Positions 8,652 through 17,167 of a stretch of DNA of 64,000 nucleotides are shown in pieces (the first letter of the stretch is position 1; each line of letters begins with the position of its first letter). This DNA comes from Bacillus siamensis KCTC 13613. Its GTDB lineage: Bacteria > Bacillota > Bacilli > Bacillales > Bacillaceae. The notes under the pieces were generated by a model, which saw nothing but the letters and a program-made list of their open reading frames with translations, did not search any database and was not told the DNA's origin. The position numbers and the translations under genes are program-made. The stretch covers positions 104,167 to 168,166 of the forward strand of contig NZ_AJVF01000021.1 in assembly GCF_000262045.1 (NCBI RefSeq), given 5' to 3'.

Positions 8652-10100
8652 ATGATGGGTATCATTAATGGCAAAATGTATATTGACCGATTGAACCAGC
8701 TTAAAAATGAGATTTGGCTTGACGGTGAAAAGATCGAGGGACTCATTTCTGAACATCCCGCATTTAAGGGCCTTCTGGAAACGAAGCGCTCTCTTTATGA
8801 TTTGCAAACGAAACCGGGCATGAAAGACGAGATGACATACAGTCTCCCCGGTAAAAAAGAGCGGGCCGGGCTTTCATACCTGCAGCCGAAAACGAAAGAA
8901 GACGTTAAAAGAAGAAGAAAGATGTTCGAGCATTGGGCCAGGCATACGCACGGAATGATGGGACGAAGCCCGGATTACATGAATACTGTCCTGATGAGCT
9001 TCGCCTCCTCTGCCGCGCTTTTGAAAGACCGGGAGCATTGTTTTCCGGAACATGTTCAGGCGCTGTACGAACGGGCTGTCACACAGGATCTTTCTTTTAC
9101 GCACACGTTTATCACCCCTCAGGTGAATCGTTCACAAATGGATGTAAACGTATCACCAACACCGATCTCCGCAAAAGTCGTCGAAAAAAATGAAAAAGGC
9201 CTCGTCATTCACGGCGCCCGGATTTTGGCCACACAAGGCGGCCTGACGGATGAAGTGCTCGTGGTTTCCCTGCCTAAGATGTATTTTGAATCAGATGAAG
9301 CGTTCGCTTTTTCCATTCCTTCCAATACAAAGGGCGTAAAATTCATCTGCAGGGAATCTTTCGTACTGGGAAAATCATCATTTGATTATCCGCTCAGCTC
9401 AAGATATGAAGAAATGGATTCCATCGTTGTATTCGATAACGTTTTAGTCCCTTGGGAACGCGTATTTTTTTATGATAATTACGAGGCGGCTTATGATTTC
9501 AATATGAAAAGCTCTTTTAACGCCTTCGCATTTCACCAAGTCATCACGAGACAAATTGTAAAGACGGAGTTTCTCCTGGGTCTCGCCCAAACGCTTGTCG
9601 ATGCGATAGATGTCAGCGAGTTTCAGCATATTCAGGCTAAGATGGCTGAAATCATCACCGGTCTGGAAACGATGAAAGCCCTTTTGGAAAAGTCGGAGAA
9701 TGATGCCGAAACAGATGAATGGGGATATATGCGGCCGAGTGTCACTCCGCTTCGTGTGGTCAGCGCGATTTTCCCTGACATCTACCCGCGCTTCACAGAG
9801 ATCATTCAGCTGATCGGGGCAAGCGGAATGGTGACTTTGCCGACTGAAAAAGCGTTTCATTCAGACATCAGAGGAGACCTTGACCAATATTTACAGGCAA
9901 CCGAATTGAATGCTGAGGATCGGGTGAAAGTTTTCCGTCTGGCATGGGATTTGACCATGAGCCCCTTCGGAACAAGACAGACACAATATGAGCGGTACTT
10001 CTTCGGTGACCCCGTCCGCTTGGCCAGCCATCTGTACAATAGCTATCCGAAAGAAGAACAGACCGCTGTCATCAAGGACTTCCTGAACATTCATAAATAA
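8652..10100 (+). CDS. 4-hydroxyphenylacetate 3-monooxygenase (HpaB) family flavin-dependent hydroxylase
   Basis: A 482-residue protein of the HpaB / 4-hydroxyphenylacetate 3-hydroxylase oxygenase family, close to B. subtilis YoaI in length and start (MGIINGKMYIDRLNQLKNEIW). These FADH2-using oxygenases hydroxylate phenolic compounds ortho to the hydroxyl. Family features include ARHTHGMMGRSPDYMN (about residues 97-112), the flavin region TFITPQVNRS (about 154-163), the VPWERVFFYDN strand (about 268-278) and the helical C-terminus with FGTRQTQYERYFFGDP. The flavin reductase partner is not next to it. ATG codons at 8652 and 8655 are both possible; GAAGGG precedes them. It stands alone between two terminators. 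Confidence 0.88.
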   Translation: MMGIINGKMYIDRLNQLKNEIWLDGEKIEGLISEHPAFKGLLETKRSLYDLQTKPGMKDEMTYSLPGKKERAGLSYLQPKTKEDVKRRRKMFEHWARHTHGMMGRSPDYMNTVLMSFASSAALLKDREHCFPEHVQALYERAVTQDLSFTHTFITPQVNRSQMDVNVSPTPISAKVVEKNEKGLVIHGARILATQGGLTDEVLVVSLPKMYFESDEAFAFSIPSNTKGVKFICRESFVLGKSSFDYPLSSRYEEMDSIVVFDNVLVPWERVFFYDNYEAAYDFNMKSSFNAFAFHQVITRQIVKTEFLLGLAQTLVDAIDVSEFQHIQAKMAEIITGLETMKALLEKSENDAETDEWGYMRPSVTPLRVVSAIFPDIYPRFTEIIQLIGASGMVTLPTEKAFHSDIRGDLDQYLQATELNAEDRVKVFRLAWDLTMSPFGTRQTQYERYFFGDPVRLASHLYNSYPKEEQTAVIKDFLNIHK

Positions 10101-10135
10101 AACAAAGCAGAGCCTCATCTCTGCTTATCATAGCT

Positions 10136-10169
10136 GGATCGGCTGCCGCCGATCCTATTTTTTATTTTG
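10136..10169 (+). terminator. Terminator of the HpaB-type gene
   Basis: GGATCGGC / GCCGATCC hairpin then TATTTTTTATTTT. It touches the stop codon of the convergent ybeF gene. A second hairpin, AAGCAGAG / CTCTGCTT, lies just upstream at 10105-10126. Confidence 0.75.
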
Positions 10170-10406
10170 ACTGATCACCACCATCGTAATATGCGATAAC
10201 GCGAAAGAGACAAGCGTGTACACAGCGGCCCATCCGATAAACGAGAAATTCAATACAGTAAAAGTGCATATAAGGCAAACGGCCAAAGCGGCAGCCGGCA
10301 TAATAAACGCGTTTTTAAACAGATATGTTCCGGCGACTGACAAGATGATAATACAAAGCGGCAGAACACCGAACGCAAAATCCAATTCATCAATCAACAG
10401 AGGCAC
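10155..10406 (-). CDS. ybeF: YbeF-like small membrane protein
   Basis: An 83-residue, almost wholly hydrophobic protein with three predicted spans (FGVLPLCIIILSVAGTYLF, FIMPAAALAVCLICTFTVL, IGWAAVYTLVSFALSHITMVVI) and a short basic tail. Size and location beside glpT match B. subtilis YbeF (DUF2651). Function unknown. GGAGTGCC lies just before the start. It is convergent with the HpaB-type gene and divergent from glpT. Confidence 0.8.
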   Translation of the reverse strand: MPLLIDELDFAFGVLPLCIIILSVAGTYLFKNAFIMPAAALAVCLICTFTVLNFSFIGWAAVYTLVSFALSHITMVVISQNKK

Positions 10407-10541
10407 TCCTTTCCCTTTTCTTAAATCGGCCTACCACATCTTATGCCTGAGTACAAAAACAAGTACTTCAAATCCTTTCGCGCTCACGCTGATATTCCCT
10501 TCGGTGATTTATTCAAAAAAATGAAAACTTTTCTTAAAGCG

Positions 10542-10570
10542 TTTACATTTATGGCAGACTGTGATAATTT
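10542..10570 (+). promoter_or_regulatory. SigA-type promoter of glpTQ
   Basis: TTTACA at 10542-10547 and TAATTT at 10565-10570 with a 17-base spacer, 160 bases before glpT. Inferred from match to consensus. Confidence 0.55.
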
Positions 10571-10586
10571 AAGAAAGCGCTATCAT
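10571..10586 (+). promoter_or_regulatory. Catabolite-responsive element (cre) at the glpTQ promoter
   Basis: AAGAAAGCGCTATCAT matches the CcpA cre consensus around the central GAAAGCGCTATCA. It directly follows the -10 box, where CcpA binding would block initiation. Glucose repression of glpTQ is established in B. subtilis. Confidence 0.65.
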
Positions 10587-10620
10587 ACACAAGTTAATGA
10601 TTTTTGGATGGAGATGAGGA

Positions 10621-10668
10621 GAGCCAGAAAAACCCGCCCTTACACAAGGGTGATTTCTGGTTCTTTTT
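10621..10668 (+). promoter_or_regulatory. GlpP-controlled leader terminator/antiterminator of glpTQ
   Basis: A long imperfect hairpin (AGCCAGAAA... / ...TTTCTGGTT with inner CCCT / AGGG) followed by TTCTTTTTG stands in the untranslated leader of glpT. In B. subtilis such leader inverted repeats upstream of glpT are terminators that GlpP with glycerol-3-phosphate overrides. The region 10407-10729 holds only this leader, the promoter and the cre site. Confidence 0.7.
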
Positions 10669-10729
10669 GTTATTTTTAAGGAAAGGAGTCATACATACAT
10701 CATGATAGACGTTCAGCAAAGGGGAGGAT

Positions 10730-12067
10730 ATGATGTTTCAGTTGTTCAAGCCGGCTCCGCATATTGAGAGATTGGATGATTCAAAGACGGATGCGGCCTA
10801 TAAACGGCTCAGGCTGCAAGTATTTTTGGGGATTTTCATCGGGTATGCCGGGTATTATTTGCTCCGCAAAAACTTTGCCTTCGCTATTCCTTACTTTCAG
10901 GAGCAAGGGTTTTCAAAAGGGGAACTTGGCTTGGTGCTTGCGGCCGTATCAATCGCTTACGGCTTCAGCAAATTTATTATGGGGATGGTGTCTGACCGCT
11001 GCAACCCGAGATATTTCCTTGCAACGGGTCTGTTTTTGTCAGGTGTCGTAAATATTTTATTTGTTTCCATGCCATGGGTCACGTCAAGCGTGACGATTAT
11101 GTTTATTTTTATGTTTATTAACGGGTGGTTTCAAGGGATGGGCTGGCCGCCTTGCGGACGGACGATGGCTCATTGGTTTTCCATCAGTGAACGCGGCACG
11201 AAAATGTCGATATGGAATGTCGCCCATAACATCGGCGGAGGTATTCTCGCCCCGCTCGTGACTCTCGGCATCGCCATGTTTGTTACTTGGAAAAGCGTGT
11301 TTTTCTTTCCGGCTATTATCGCCATTGTCATTTCATTTGTCATCGTTCTTCTCGTTCGTGACACGCCGCAATCCTGCGGGCTGCCGCCGATTGAAGAATA
11401 CCGGAATGACTATCCGAAACATGCGTTTAAAGACCAGGAAAAAGAAATGACGACCAAAGAAATTCTTTTTAAATACGTGCTGAATAATAAATTTCTGTGG
11501 TATATCGCATTTGCCAATGTGTTTGTTTATTTCGTACGGTACGGAGTCGTTGACTGGGCGCCGACTTATTTGACGGAAGCGAAAGGATTCTCTCCTGAAG
11601 ACTCCAGATGGTCTTATTTCCTTTACGAATATGCGGGAATTCCGGGCACGATTTTGTGCGGCTGGATCAGCGACCGGTTTTTCAAAAGCCGCCGCGCGCC
11701 AGCTGGCGTACTGTTCATGGCCGGTGTATTTATCGCTGTATTGGTCTACTGGCTTAACCCTGCCGGTCATCCGCTCATCGACAATATCGCGCTGATCAGC
11801 ATCGGGTTCTTAATCTATGGACCTGTCATGCTGATCGGGCTTCAGGCCATTGACCTTGCGCCTAAAAAAGCGGCGGGAACGGCAGCCGGCTTAACCGGGT
11901 TTTTCGGCTACATCGGAGGCTCGGCTTTTGCCAACGCCATCATGGGTTATGTTGTAGACCGCTTTGACTGGAACGGAGGCTTTATCATGCTTGTCACCTC
12001 ATGCGCGCTGTCCATCGTCTTCTTGGCTATGACGTGGAATACCGGCAAGCGGGCGGAGCATGTATAA
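10730..12067 (+). CDS. glpT: Glycerol-3-phosphate transporter (MFS organophosphate:phosphate antiporter)
   Basis: A 445-residue, 12-span MFS protein that exchanges external glycerol-3-phosphate for phosphate. It carries the family signatures GYAGYYLLRKNFAFAIPYFQE (first span, with the substrate-binding Arg in the YYLLRKN segment), the GLVLAAVSIAYGFSKFIMG loop, GWFQGMGWPPCGRTMAHWF, and FVRYGVVDWAPTYL in the second half. Length equals GlpT of B. subtilis. It is the first gene of the glpTQ operon with glpQ 96 bases on, behind a cre site and a GlpP-type terminator, so it should be induced by glycerol-3-phosphate and repressed by glucose. Confidence 0.95.
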   Translation: MMFQLFKPAPHIERLDDSKTDAAYKRLRLQVFLGIFIGYAGYYLLRKNFAFAIPYFQEQGFSKGELGLVLAAVSIAYGFSKFIMGMVSDRCNPRYFLATGLFLSGVVNILFVSMPWVTSSVTIMFIFMFINGWFQGMGWPPCGRTMAHWFSISERGTKMSIWNVAHNIGGGILAPLVTLGIAMFVTWKSVFFFPAIIAIVISFVIVLLVRDTPQSCGLPPIEEYRNDYPKHAFKDQEKEMTTKEILFKYVLNNKFLWYIAFANVFVYFVRYGVVDWAPTYLTEAKGFSPEDSRWSYFLYEYAGIPGTILCGWISDRFFKSRRAPAGVLFMAGVFIAVLVYWLNPAGHPLIDNIALISIGFLIYGPVMLIGLQAIDLAPKKAAGTAAGLTGFFGYIGGSAFANAIMGYVVDRFDWNGGFIMLVTSCALSIVFLAMTWNTGKRAEHV

Positions 12068-12163
12068 GAAAACAACATAAAAGATTAATATTTTTGCAGT
12101 ACAGAATTTACAACGATTTTCTACGCTAGAGACAGATATTGATTTATTAAGGGGGAAGAAAAC

Positions 12164-13051
12164 ATGCGGAAACATAAGTTGTTTGCTTTGGTATTGCTTT
12201 CATTCGGTTTATTGTCATTCATCGTCACGCCTGTATCGGCGGCGGGAAAAGGAAACCTCTTGTCTCCTGACAGAATGTTAACCATTGCCCATCGCGGTGC
12301 TTCGGGGTATGTCCCGGAGCACACGATCCTTTCTTATGAAACTGCGCAAAAAATGAAGGCAGACTATATTGAATTGGATTTACAAATGACAAAAGACGGC
12401 AAGCTGATCGTCATGCATGATGAAAAACTGGACCGCACCACAAACGGACACGGCTGGGTGAAGGATCATACATCAGCCGAGATTCAAAAGCTCGACGCCG
12501 GCTCTTGGTTCAATAAAGCCTATCCGGAAAAAGCTAAACCGCAATACGCCGGACTTCACGTTCCCACACTTGATGACGTGTTAAAACGGTTCGGCAGACA
12601 CGCAAATTATTATATTGAAACGAAGGCGCCTGAAACGTATCCGGGTATGGAAGAGAAACTGATCGCTTCACTGAAAAAATACAAATTGGCAGGTAAGCAT
12701 GCGAAACTTGGACAAGTGATCATTCAGTCTTTCAGCAGGGACAGCCTTTTGAAAATCAAAAAGCTCGATCCGAAACTTCCCGCCGTCCAATTGCTTGAAG
12801 CGGATCAGATGACGTCAATGACTGACGCTGATTTAGCGGACATCAAAACCTATGCCGTCGGAATCGGGCCGGATTACAAAGCGCTGAACGCTCAAAACGT
12901 CCGGAACATACGCAGCCACGGCCTTTTGCTCCACCCTTATACCGTAAACAGCGAAGCGGACATGCGCCGCCTGCTGGATTGGGGCGTAACCGGTGTGTTC
13001 ACCAACTATGCGGATATATTCCAAAAGGTCAAAAAAGAATACAAATCATAA
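12164..13051 (+). CDS. glpQ: Secreted glycerophosphodiester phosphodiesterase
   Basis: A 295-residue exported GDPD. It starts with a signal peptide (KHKLFALVLLSFGLLSFIVTPVSAAG, cleavage near residue 27). The catalytic TIM barrel has the HRGASGYVPEHT motif (H43, with the E-E-H pattern), the ELDLQMTKDG metal-binding strand (about 65-74) and MHDEKLDRTTNG (H86 as general acid). It cleaves glycerophosphodiesters, and in B. subtilis also acts on teichoic acid, giving glycerol-3-phosphate that GlpT imports. RBS AAGGGGG precedes the start; a terminator follows the stop. Confidence 0.95.
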   Translation: MRKHKLFALVLLSFGLLSFIVTPVSAAGKGNLLSPDRMLTIAHRGASGYVPEHTILSYETAQKMKADYIELDLQMTKDGKLIVMHDEKLDRTTNGHGWVKDHTSAEIQKLDAGSWFNKAYPEKAKPQYAGLHVPTLDDVLKRFGRHANYYIETKAPETYPGMEEKLIASLKKYKLAGKHAKLGQVIIQSFSRDSLLKIKKLDPKLPAVQLLEADQMTSMTDADLADIKTYAVGIGPDYKALNAQNVRNIRSHGLLLHPYTVNSEADMRRLLDWGVTGVFTNYADIFQKVKKEYKS

Positions 13052-13058
13052 AGCCAGC

Positions 13059-13094
13059 ATGGGTTCGGAGATGATGCCGAACCCATGTTTTTTT
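13059..13094 (+). terminator. Terminator of glpTQ
   Basis: CATGGGTTCGG / CCGAACCCATG hairpin with a seven-T run. Confidence 0.85.
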
Positions 13095-13102
13095 GCGCGA
13101 TC

Positions 13103-13137
13103 AAAAAACCCTTGCGGGAAATGTACCGCAAGGGTTG
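13103..13137 (-). terminator. Terminator of ybeC
   Basis: On the minus strand the arms AACCCTTGCGG / CCGCAAGGGTT are followed by a TTTTT-containing stretch; it lies just after the ybeC stop. Confidence 0.7.
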
Positions 13138-13146
13138 TATCAATCG

Positions 13147-14766
13147 TTATTCTTTTCCGGCAGCGGCTTCGGCCTGTCCGCCTTTTAATTGATCGTTGAT
13201 TGCTTTGGCGTCTTTCAAATACTCAGTCTTGAATCCGCTCTTCAGCGCCCACGCATAGAAGACAAGGGCAACGATTGCGATCAGCCCCATATCCCAGCCG
13301 TACGGAATGATGTTCAGACCGCCGAATTTTTCACTTCCGAGCCATGAAATGGTCATCATGCTGAGCAGATAGACAACCATCCAGACGCCGCCTTTAAAGT
13401 TTCTGCGGAATCCTTTCCACTTCGCTTTCGCTTGGTAGTAGAAGTAAATCGGCAGACCGATCAAAATGATAAACAGCACCTGCCCCGTTAGCGGCCAGCG
13501 CGCCCAATACAGCACGAGAGACGCGAACACGAAGCCGAGCGGAGCAACCATGCTGAGGCCTTTCAGACGGAGAGGCCTGTACAAATCCGCCGCCGTCCGC
13601 CGCAGCGTCATCACCGTCACAGGACCCGTGATATAAGAAATCAGTGTCGCAACGGAAATGATTTCAGCAAGCACGCCCCATCCTCTGAATAAAAACAGAA
13701 AGATAAACGATACGATCAGGTTAAAAATCATCGCTTGGCGCGGCACGCCGTACAGCGGATGAAGCTTTCCGAAAATGCTCGGCATATATTTATTTTTTTC
13801 CATGCCGTAAATCATGCGAGACGTCGTAGCGGTATAAGTGATACCGGTTCCTGACGGAGATACGAACGCATCCGCATAAAGAATAATGACAAGCCAGTTG
13901 ATATTCAAGGCGATCGCCAAATCGGCAAATGGAGAGTTAAAGTTCAGGTGACTCCAGCCGTGAACGATCATAGAAGGTTCAACCGCACCGATAAACGCGA
14001 TTTGCAGCAGGACGTAAATGACAGTTGCGACCAACAGCGAACCGACAACCGCAATCGGAATCGATTTACCGGGATTTTTTGCTTCTCCGGCCATGTTAAT
14101 CGGGCTTTGAAACCCGTTAAACGCAAAGACGATACCTGATGTGGCCACTGCTGTCAGCACGCTCGCCCAGCCATTCGGCGCAATGCTTGACCCGGATGTG
14201 AAATTTCCGCCGTGAAAACCGGTAAACAGCAGCGCTCCGATTGTCAGCCCCGGAATAATGATTTTAAAGATGGTAATCAATGAGTTCGCTTTTGAAAATA
14301 AGTTAACTGTCCAATAATTCAGTAAAAAGTAAATAATCAGCAATACGGACGCAAAGCCGAGACCCTCTCCCGTAAGTGTGCCGTTGTGAACGAGATTGCC
14401 TGTCCATTTCGCCCACTCCCACGGCCATGAGCTCATATATTGAACGGACGCGACCGCTTCCACCGGAATAACGGAAACAATCGCAATCCAGTTTGCCCAT
14501 CCTGCGATAAATCCAATAAATGATCCATGAGAATATTGAGTATATTTTACCATTCCCCCGGCTTCCGGGAACATTGAACCTAATTCACTGTAAGAAAGTG
14601 CGATAAACAAAATAACGATCATACCGATAATCCAGGAAATAATTGCGGCAGGTCCCGCAATCTGAGCCGCCCGCCATGCCCCGAATAACCAGCCAGAGCC
14701 AATCATTGACCCAAGTCCGACCATCATGAGTGCAAACGTTCCCATTCTGCGATGTAATTGATTCAT
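13147..14766 (-). CDS. ybeC: YbeC-like amino acid permease (APC superfamily)
   Basis: A 539-residue, about 12-14-span APC transporter, the same length as B. subtilis YbeC. The N-terminus has the family glycine motif in MMVGLGSMIGSGWLFG on the first span, and GWANWIAIVSVIPVEAVASVQYM and FNGFQSPINMAGEAKNPGKSIP on spans 3 and 6, the latter being the conserved E-AKNPGK loop. A long hydrophilic tail (about residues 500-539) ends EAAAGKE. The start at 14766 is preferred over 14784 because AAAGGTG lies eight bases ahead and the protein then begins MNQLHRRMG as in its relatives. Substrate unknown. Convergent with glpQ. Confidence 0.88.
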   Translation of the reverse strand: MNQLHRRMGTFALMMVGLGSMIGSGWLFGAWRAAQIAGPAAIISWIIGMIVILFIALSYSELGSMFPEAGGMVKYTQYSHGSFIGFIAGWANWIAIVSVIPVEAVASVQYMSSWPWEWAKWTGNLVHNGTLTGEGLGFASVLLIIYFLLNYWTVNLFSKANSLITIFKIIIPGLTIGALLFTGFHGGNFTSGSSIAPNGWASVLTAVATSGIVFAFNGFQSPINMAGEAKNPGKSIPIAVVGSLLVATVIYVLLQIAFIGAVEPSMIVHGWSHLNFNSPFADLAIALNINWLVIILYADAFVSPSGTGITYTATTSRMIYGMEKNKYMPSIFGKLHPLYGVPRQAMIFNLIVSFIFLFLFRGWGVLAEIISVATLISYITGPVTVMTLRRTAADLYRPLRLKGLSMVAPLGFVFASLVLYWARWPLTGQVLFIILIGLPIYFYYQAKAKWKGFRRNFKGGVWMVVYLLSMMTISWLGSEKFGGLNIIPYGWDMGLIAIVALVFYAWALKSGFKTEYLKDAKAINDQLKGGQAEAAAGKE

Positions 14767-14951
14767 AAAGTTAACACCTTTCAATTAAAATATGACTCCA
14801 GCGCTATCATATATTTATAATATTATTCTGAAAATAGTTTTGTCAATCTTTATCGCATTAAAGCAGGAATCCAAAAATTACCCTTTGATGTTTAAACAGC
14901 CGTCAAGCGGGAATAACTACTGCAAGCCAGAAATAGAAAGGAGTTTTTATC

Positions 14952-15212
14952 ATGAAACAAAAACTGCTCATTTCAGGACTTGCCGTGTCGACTGTCGGAG
15001 TAACTTCCTACCTGCTCAAAGATAAATCAAACCGCCAAAAGGTGAAGGACTTTATCCGCAATATGAAAACATCGCTTTCAGGGAAGCACGATATTGAATC
15101 ATTTCCCGTCCACAAAGCAGGCAACCCGCACCCCGAAGATATTGAAGATAACAAAATGGTATCCGAAGGCTCCATGTATCCGGTTCAATACTACGATGAC
15201 AAGAAGAAATAA
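14952..15212 (+). CDS. ybyB: YbyB-like small protein
   Basis: An 86-residue protein with a short N-terminal hydrophobic stretch (LLISGLAVSTVGVTSYLL) and a hydrophilic rest rich in Lys and Asp, ending YPVQYYDDKKK. Size and place between ybeC and csgA fit B. subtilis YbyB. A strong AAAGGAG precedes the start. Function unknown; the N-terminus could be a membrane anchor. Confidence 0.75.
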   Translation: MKQKLLISGLAVSTVGVTSYLLKDKSNRQKVKDFIRNMKTSLSGKHDIESFPVHKAGNPHPEDIEDNKMVSEGSMYPVQYYDDKKK

Positions 15213-15223
15213 TCTGTTCCCAT

Positions 15224-15257
15224 GCTGCCCGGCCGTATAAACGGCGGCAGCTTTTTT
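15224..15257 (+). terminator. Terminator of ybyB
   Basis: GCTGCCCGGCCGT / ACGGCGGCAGC hairpin with TTTTTT; it is convergent with the YqeB-like gene and can serve both. Confidence 0.8.
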
Positions 15258-15954
15258 ATGCAGACGGCTTTTTATAGATCCGCCAATATTGGCGCGACCC
15301 TTGATCCCGCACGGTAATGCCCAGTTTGGATATTTCCGCTTTCAGTTCTTTTGCATCTTCGGTTTCATCCTGCTTCAGCGCCTTTTCCCTCGCTTTTAAG
15401 AGAGCGTTTGCCCCAGGCTCCAAATCCGGCATGTCCGGCACCCACCGTTTGTATTCTTCTTTAAAAGGATCTTCTGTCCCCAGCCAGACATACCCATGCG
15501 CGCGAAACGCATCAGCCGCTTTTTCAACCGCCGGCTCAATCTTTTCCCGAAAAAGCTCCTGCCCTTCAGTCCCCAATAAGACCAGATACTTCCCATCCGT
15601 AAACACACCGGAAATGCTGTCTTTCGAAAACACGCTTTCTTTATTATGTATGGTTAAGGACACCTCACTATCCGTCACGACTGCCACAAGACTTTCTTTA
15701 AAAGCCGCCCGCGTCAGCCACACTCCCCCAATTAAGCCGATAACGGCGGTTGCTGCCGCAGCCTTCCATCCGTGAAAAGATGCGATGATTTCCAGCGGCC
15801 CGTGAAAAGGCAGCCAATCCAATGTAACGGCCCATTTCGCAATGACCGGCAGAAACCAGCCGATGACCAGACCCAATAATGGCGGCACAAGGAAAACCAA
15901 AGCTTTCTCAGCCGATGACAACTCAAGAACCGTCTGTTTTTTTGTTTCGTTCAT
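15256..15954 (-). CDS. YqeB-like membrane protein
   Basis: A 232-residue protein with two N-terminal membrane spans (AEKALVFLVPPLLGLVIGWF and WKAAAATAVIGLIGGVWL) and a soluble C-terminal ~150 residues with a PH-like pattern (VVTDSEVSLTIHNKESVFSKDSISGVFTDGKYLVLLG) and a helical end. I recognise the layout of the B. subtilis YqeB family; no biochemical function is known. The start at 15954 has TGGAGGAG seven bases upstream, so the longer frame to 16089 is not used. A single gene between convergent ybyB and the csgA terminator. Confidence 0.7.
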   Translation of the reverse strand: MNETKKQTVLELSSAEKALVFLVPPLLGLVIGWFLPVIAKWAVTLDWLPFHGPLEIIASFHGWKAAAATAVIGLIGGVWLTRAAFKESLVAVVTDSEVSLTIHNKESVFSKDSISGVFTDGKYLVLLGTEGQELFREKIEPAVEKAADAFRAHGYVWLGTEDPFKEEYKRWVPDMPDLEPGANALLKAREKALKQDETEDAKELKAEISKLGITVRDQGSRQYWRIYKKPSA

Positions 15955-16035
15955 TTTTCTCCTCCATTTGTATTTGTTACAGCAATCCATTATACAAAGG
16001 GTTGGATGATTCTGTAAACTGTTTCCGGAACAATA

Positions 16036-16066
16036 AAAAGCCTCCCGGCCGCCGGGAGGCTTTTTA
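16036..16066 (-). terminator. Bidirectional terminator at the end of csgA
   Basis: A perfect palindrome of AAAAAGCCTCCCGGC and its complement, overlapping the csgA stop codon. Confidence 0.85.
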
Positions 16067-16312
16067 AAACAGCAGTTCATACACTTCATTCAATTCCATT
16101 GTACGCTTCTCATCCTGCTCGTTCTCAGCATATTTGATCTCCTTCTCAAGCACCTGATTCAGCGCATCCATTTCCAGATCATTAAGATCCTTCACGAACT
16201 CGCCCTCATTTGCATAATGCTTCACCTGCAGCTTTTTATAAATCCCGCGGCAAACATCATGCTCCAAGTGGTTCGAAAGCGACTCGCGCAAATACCCGAG
16301 TGTCGTGTCCAT
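16064..16312 (-). CDS. csgA: Sporulation-specific protein CsgA
   Basis: An 82-residue acidic helical protein that matches B. subtilis CsgA (SigG-dependent, sporulation-specific) in length and sequence: MDTTLGYLRESLSNHLEHD at the start, YANEGEFVKDLNDLEMD in the middle and the end KRTMELNEVYELLF. The second ATG at 16312 is used, as in B. subtilis; 16315 is equally close to the AAGGGAGGG site. It is expected in the forespore; the exact role is unknown. Confidence 0.88.
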   Translation of the reverse strand: MDTTLGYLRESLSNHLEHDVCRGIYKKLQVKHYANEGEFVKDLNDLEMDALNQVLEKEIKYAENEQDEKRTMELNEVYELLF

Positions 16313-16392
16313 CATGTAAGCCCTCCCTTTTCTTTAGGAATAGCTTCCCGGAAAGAGAGAAAAACTATACATGAAAGCACGGGGCGGCTGTT

Positions 16393-16869
16393 TTAACTCT
16401 GTACCTGAATGGAGAAAAATCCGCTGCTTAACGGTGTGTACGGCCCATTCAGCCCCGTTGCAGAGAAAGAGAACGTTCCTGAACTGACGTAAGAAAGAGG
16501 AACGCTGTAATATTTAATGTAGCCTGTAATGATATTGCCGCTTTTCGTATATTCATCTTCCAGCGCTTTTGCCGTGAGATTTGTAATATTCGTTCCGTTG
16601 TTAAACGCCTGAATTGTGTTATTGTTCGGATACCCTTGGAAATATACGGCTAAATAACCCGTTGTACCCTTCATCGGTTTTGATGCGCTGATTTGGTTCG
16701 GGCCAATATTCTCCCATTGATAATTCTGTCCGTCAGACGTCACACCGATAATACGGATTTGTGTTAAAGCAGGAGCAGGCGCCGCAGACGCTGACGGCAT
16801 CCACAACCCGCTTACAAGCATCAATACAGCGGCAGCCGCGGCGAATAACATCAAGATTCTCTTTTTCAT
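16393..16869 (-). CDS. Small secreted protein of unknown function (possibly DUF4879/YolA type)
   Basis: A 158-residue protein with a clear Sec signal peptide (KKR, then LMLFAAAAAVLMLVSGLWM, AxA cleavage at SASA/APAP near residue 30). The mature part is about 128 residues with no cysteine and reads like a small beta-sandwich: ALTQIRIIGVTSDGQNYQWENIG, YLAVYFQGYPNNNTIQAFNNG, GYIKYYSVPLSY, GTFSFSATGLNGPYTP. I associate this pattern with YolA/DUF4879 secreted proteins, with low certainty. Start 16869 follows GAGGAGG. Absent from the csgA-ybxG gap in B. subtilis 168 as I recall it. Confidence 0.7.
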   Translation of the reverse strand: MKKRILMLFAAAAAVLMLVSGLWMPSASAAPAPALTQIRIIGVTSDGQNYQWENIGPNQISASKPMKGTTGYLAVYFQGYPNNNTIQAFNNGTNITNLTAKALEDEYTKSGNIITGYIKYYSVPLSYVSSGTFSFSATGLNGPYTPLSSGFFSIQVQS

Positions 16870-16974
16870 GTTTCTTCCTCCTCTTGTCATATTTTCATAG
16901 AACTCTATTCTATTTTACATGATTCCAAAGGAAAAAGATTACATTCCAAAAAAGAGTCTGGAAAACTTTGTGAA

Positions 16975-17163
16975 CTAGATATGAAACGCTCTGGAAACAC
17001 CATTGATGATCAGAAAGATGCCGCAGATTCTTAACACGACTCTTGAACTTCTGTCATCTTTACCGAAAAAGGTTTTTCCGAGCCAGCCGATCCAGACGTT
17101 CATTGCGGCTCCAGCAAGCAATTCTATGATTCCGATGATTTCTGCCATATACAAAGCAGCCAT
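16975..17163 (-). CDS. Small membrane protein (62 aa), unknown
   Basis: Two hydrophobic helices (MAEIIGIIELLAGAAMNVWIGWLG and VVLRICGIFLIINGVSRAF) joined by a charged loop KTFFGKDDRSSR. The start lies 4 bases after the end of the lnrN-like permease gene, with AGGATGG as a possible ribosome binding site inside the upstream gene's last codons, so it may be the last gene of the exporter operon. It could be an accessory subunit; nothing proves it is translated. Confidence 0.5.
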   Translation of the reverse strand: MAALYMAEIIGIIELLAGAAMNVWIGWLGKTFFGKDDRSSRVVLRICGIFLIINGVSRAFHI

Positions 17164-17167
17164 CCTC

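Noticed and set aside
10443..10679. 78-codon plus-strand frame before glpT
   Set aside because: It runs through the glpT promoter, cre site and leader terminator and has no ribosome site.
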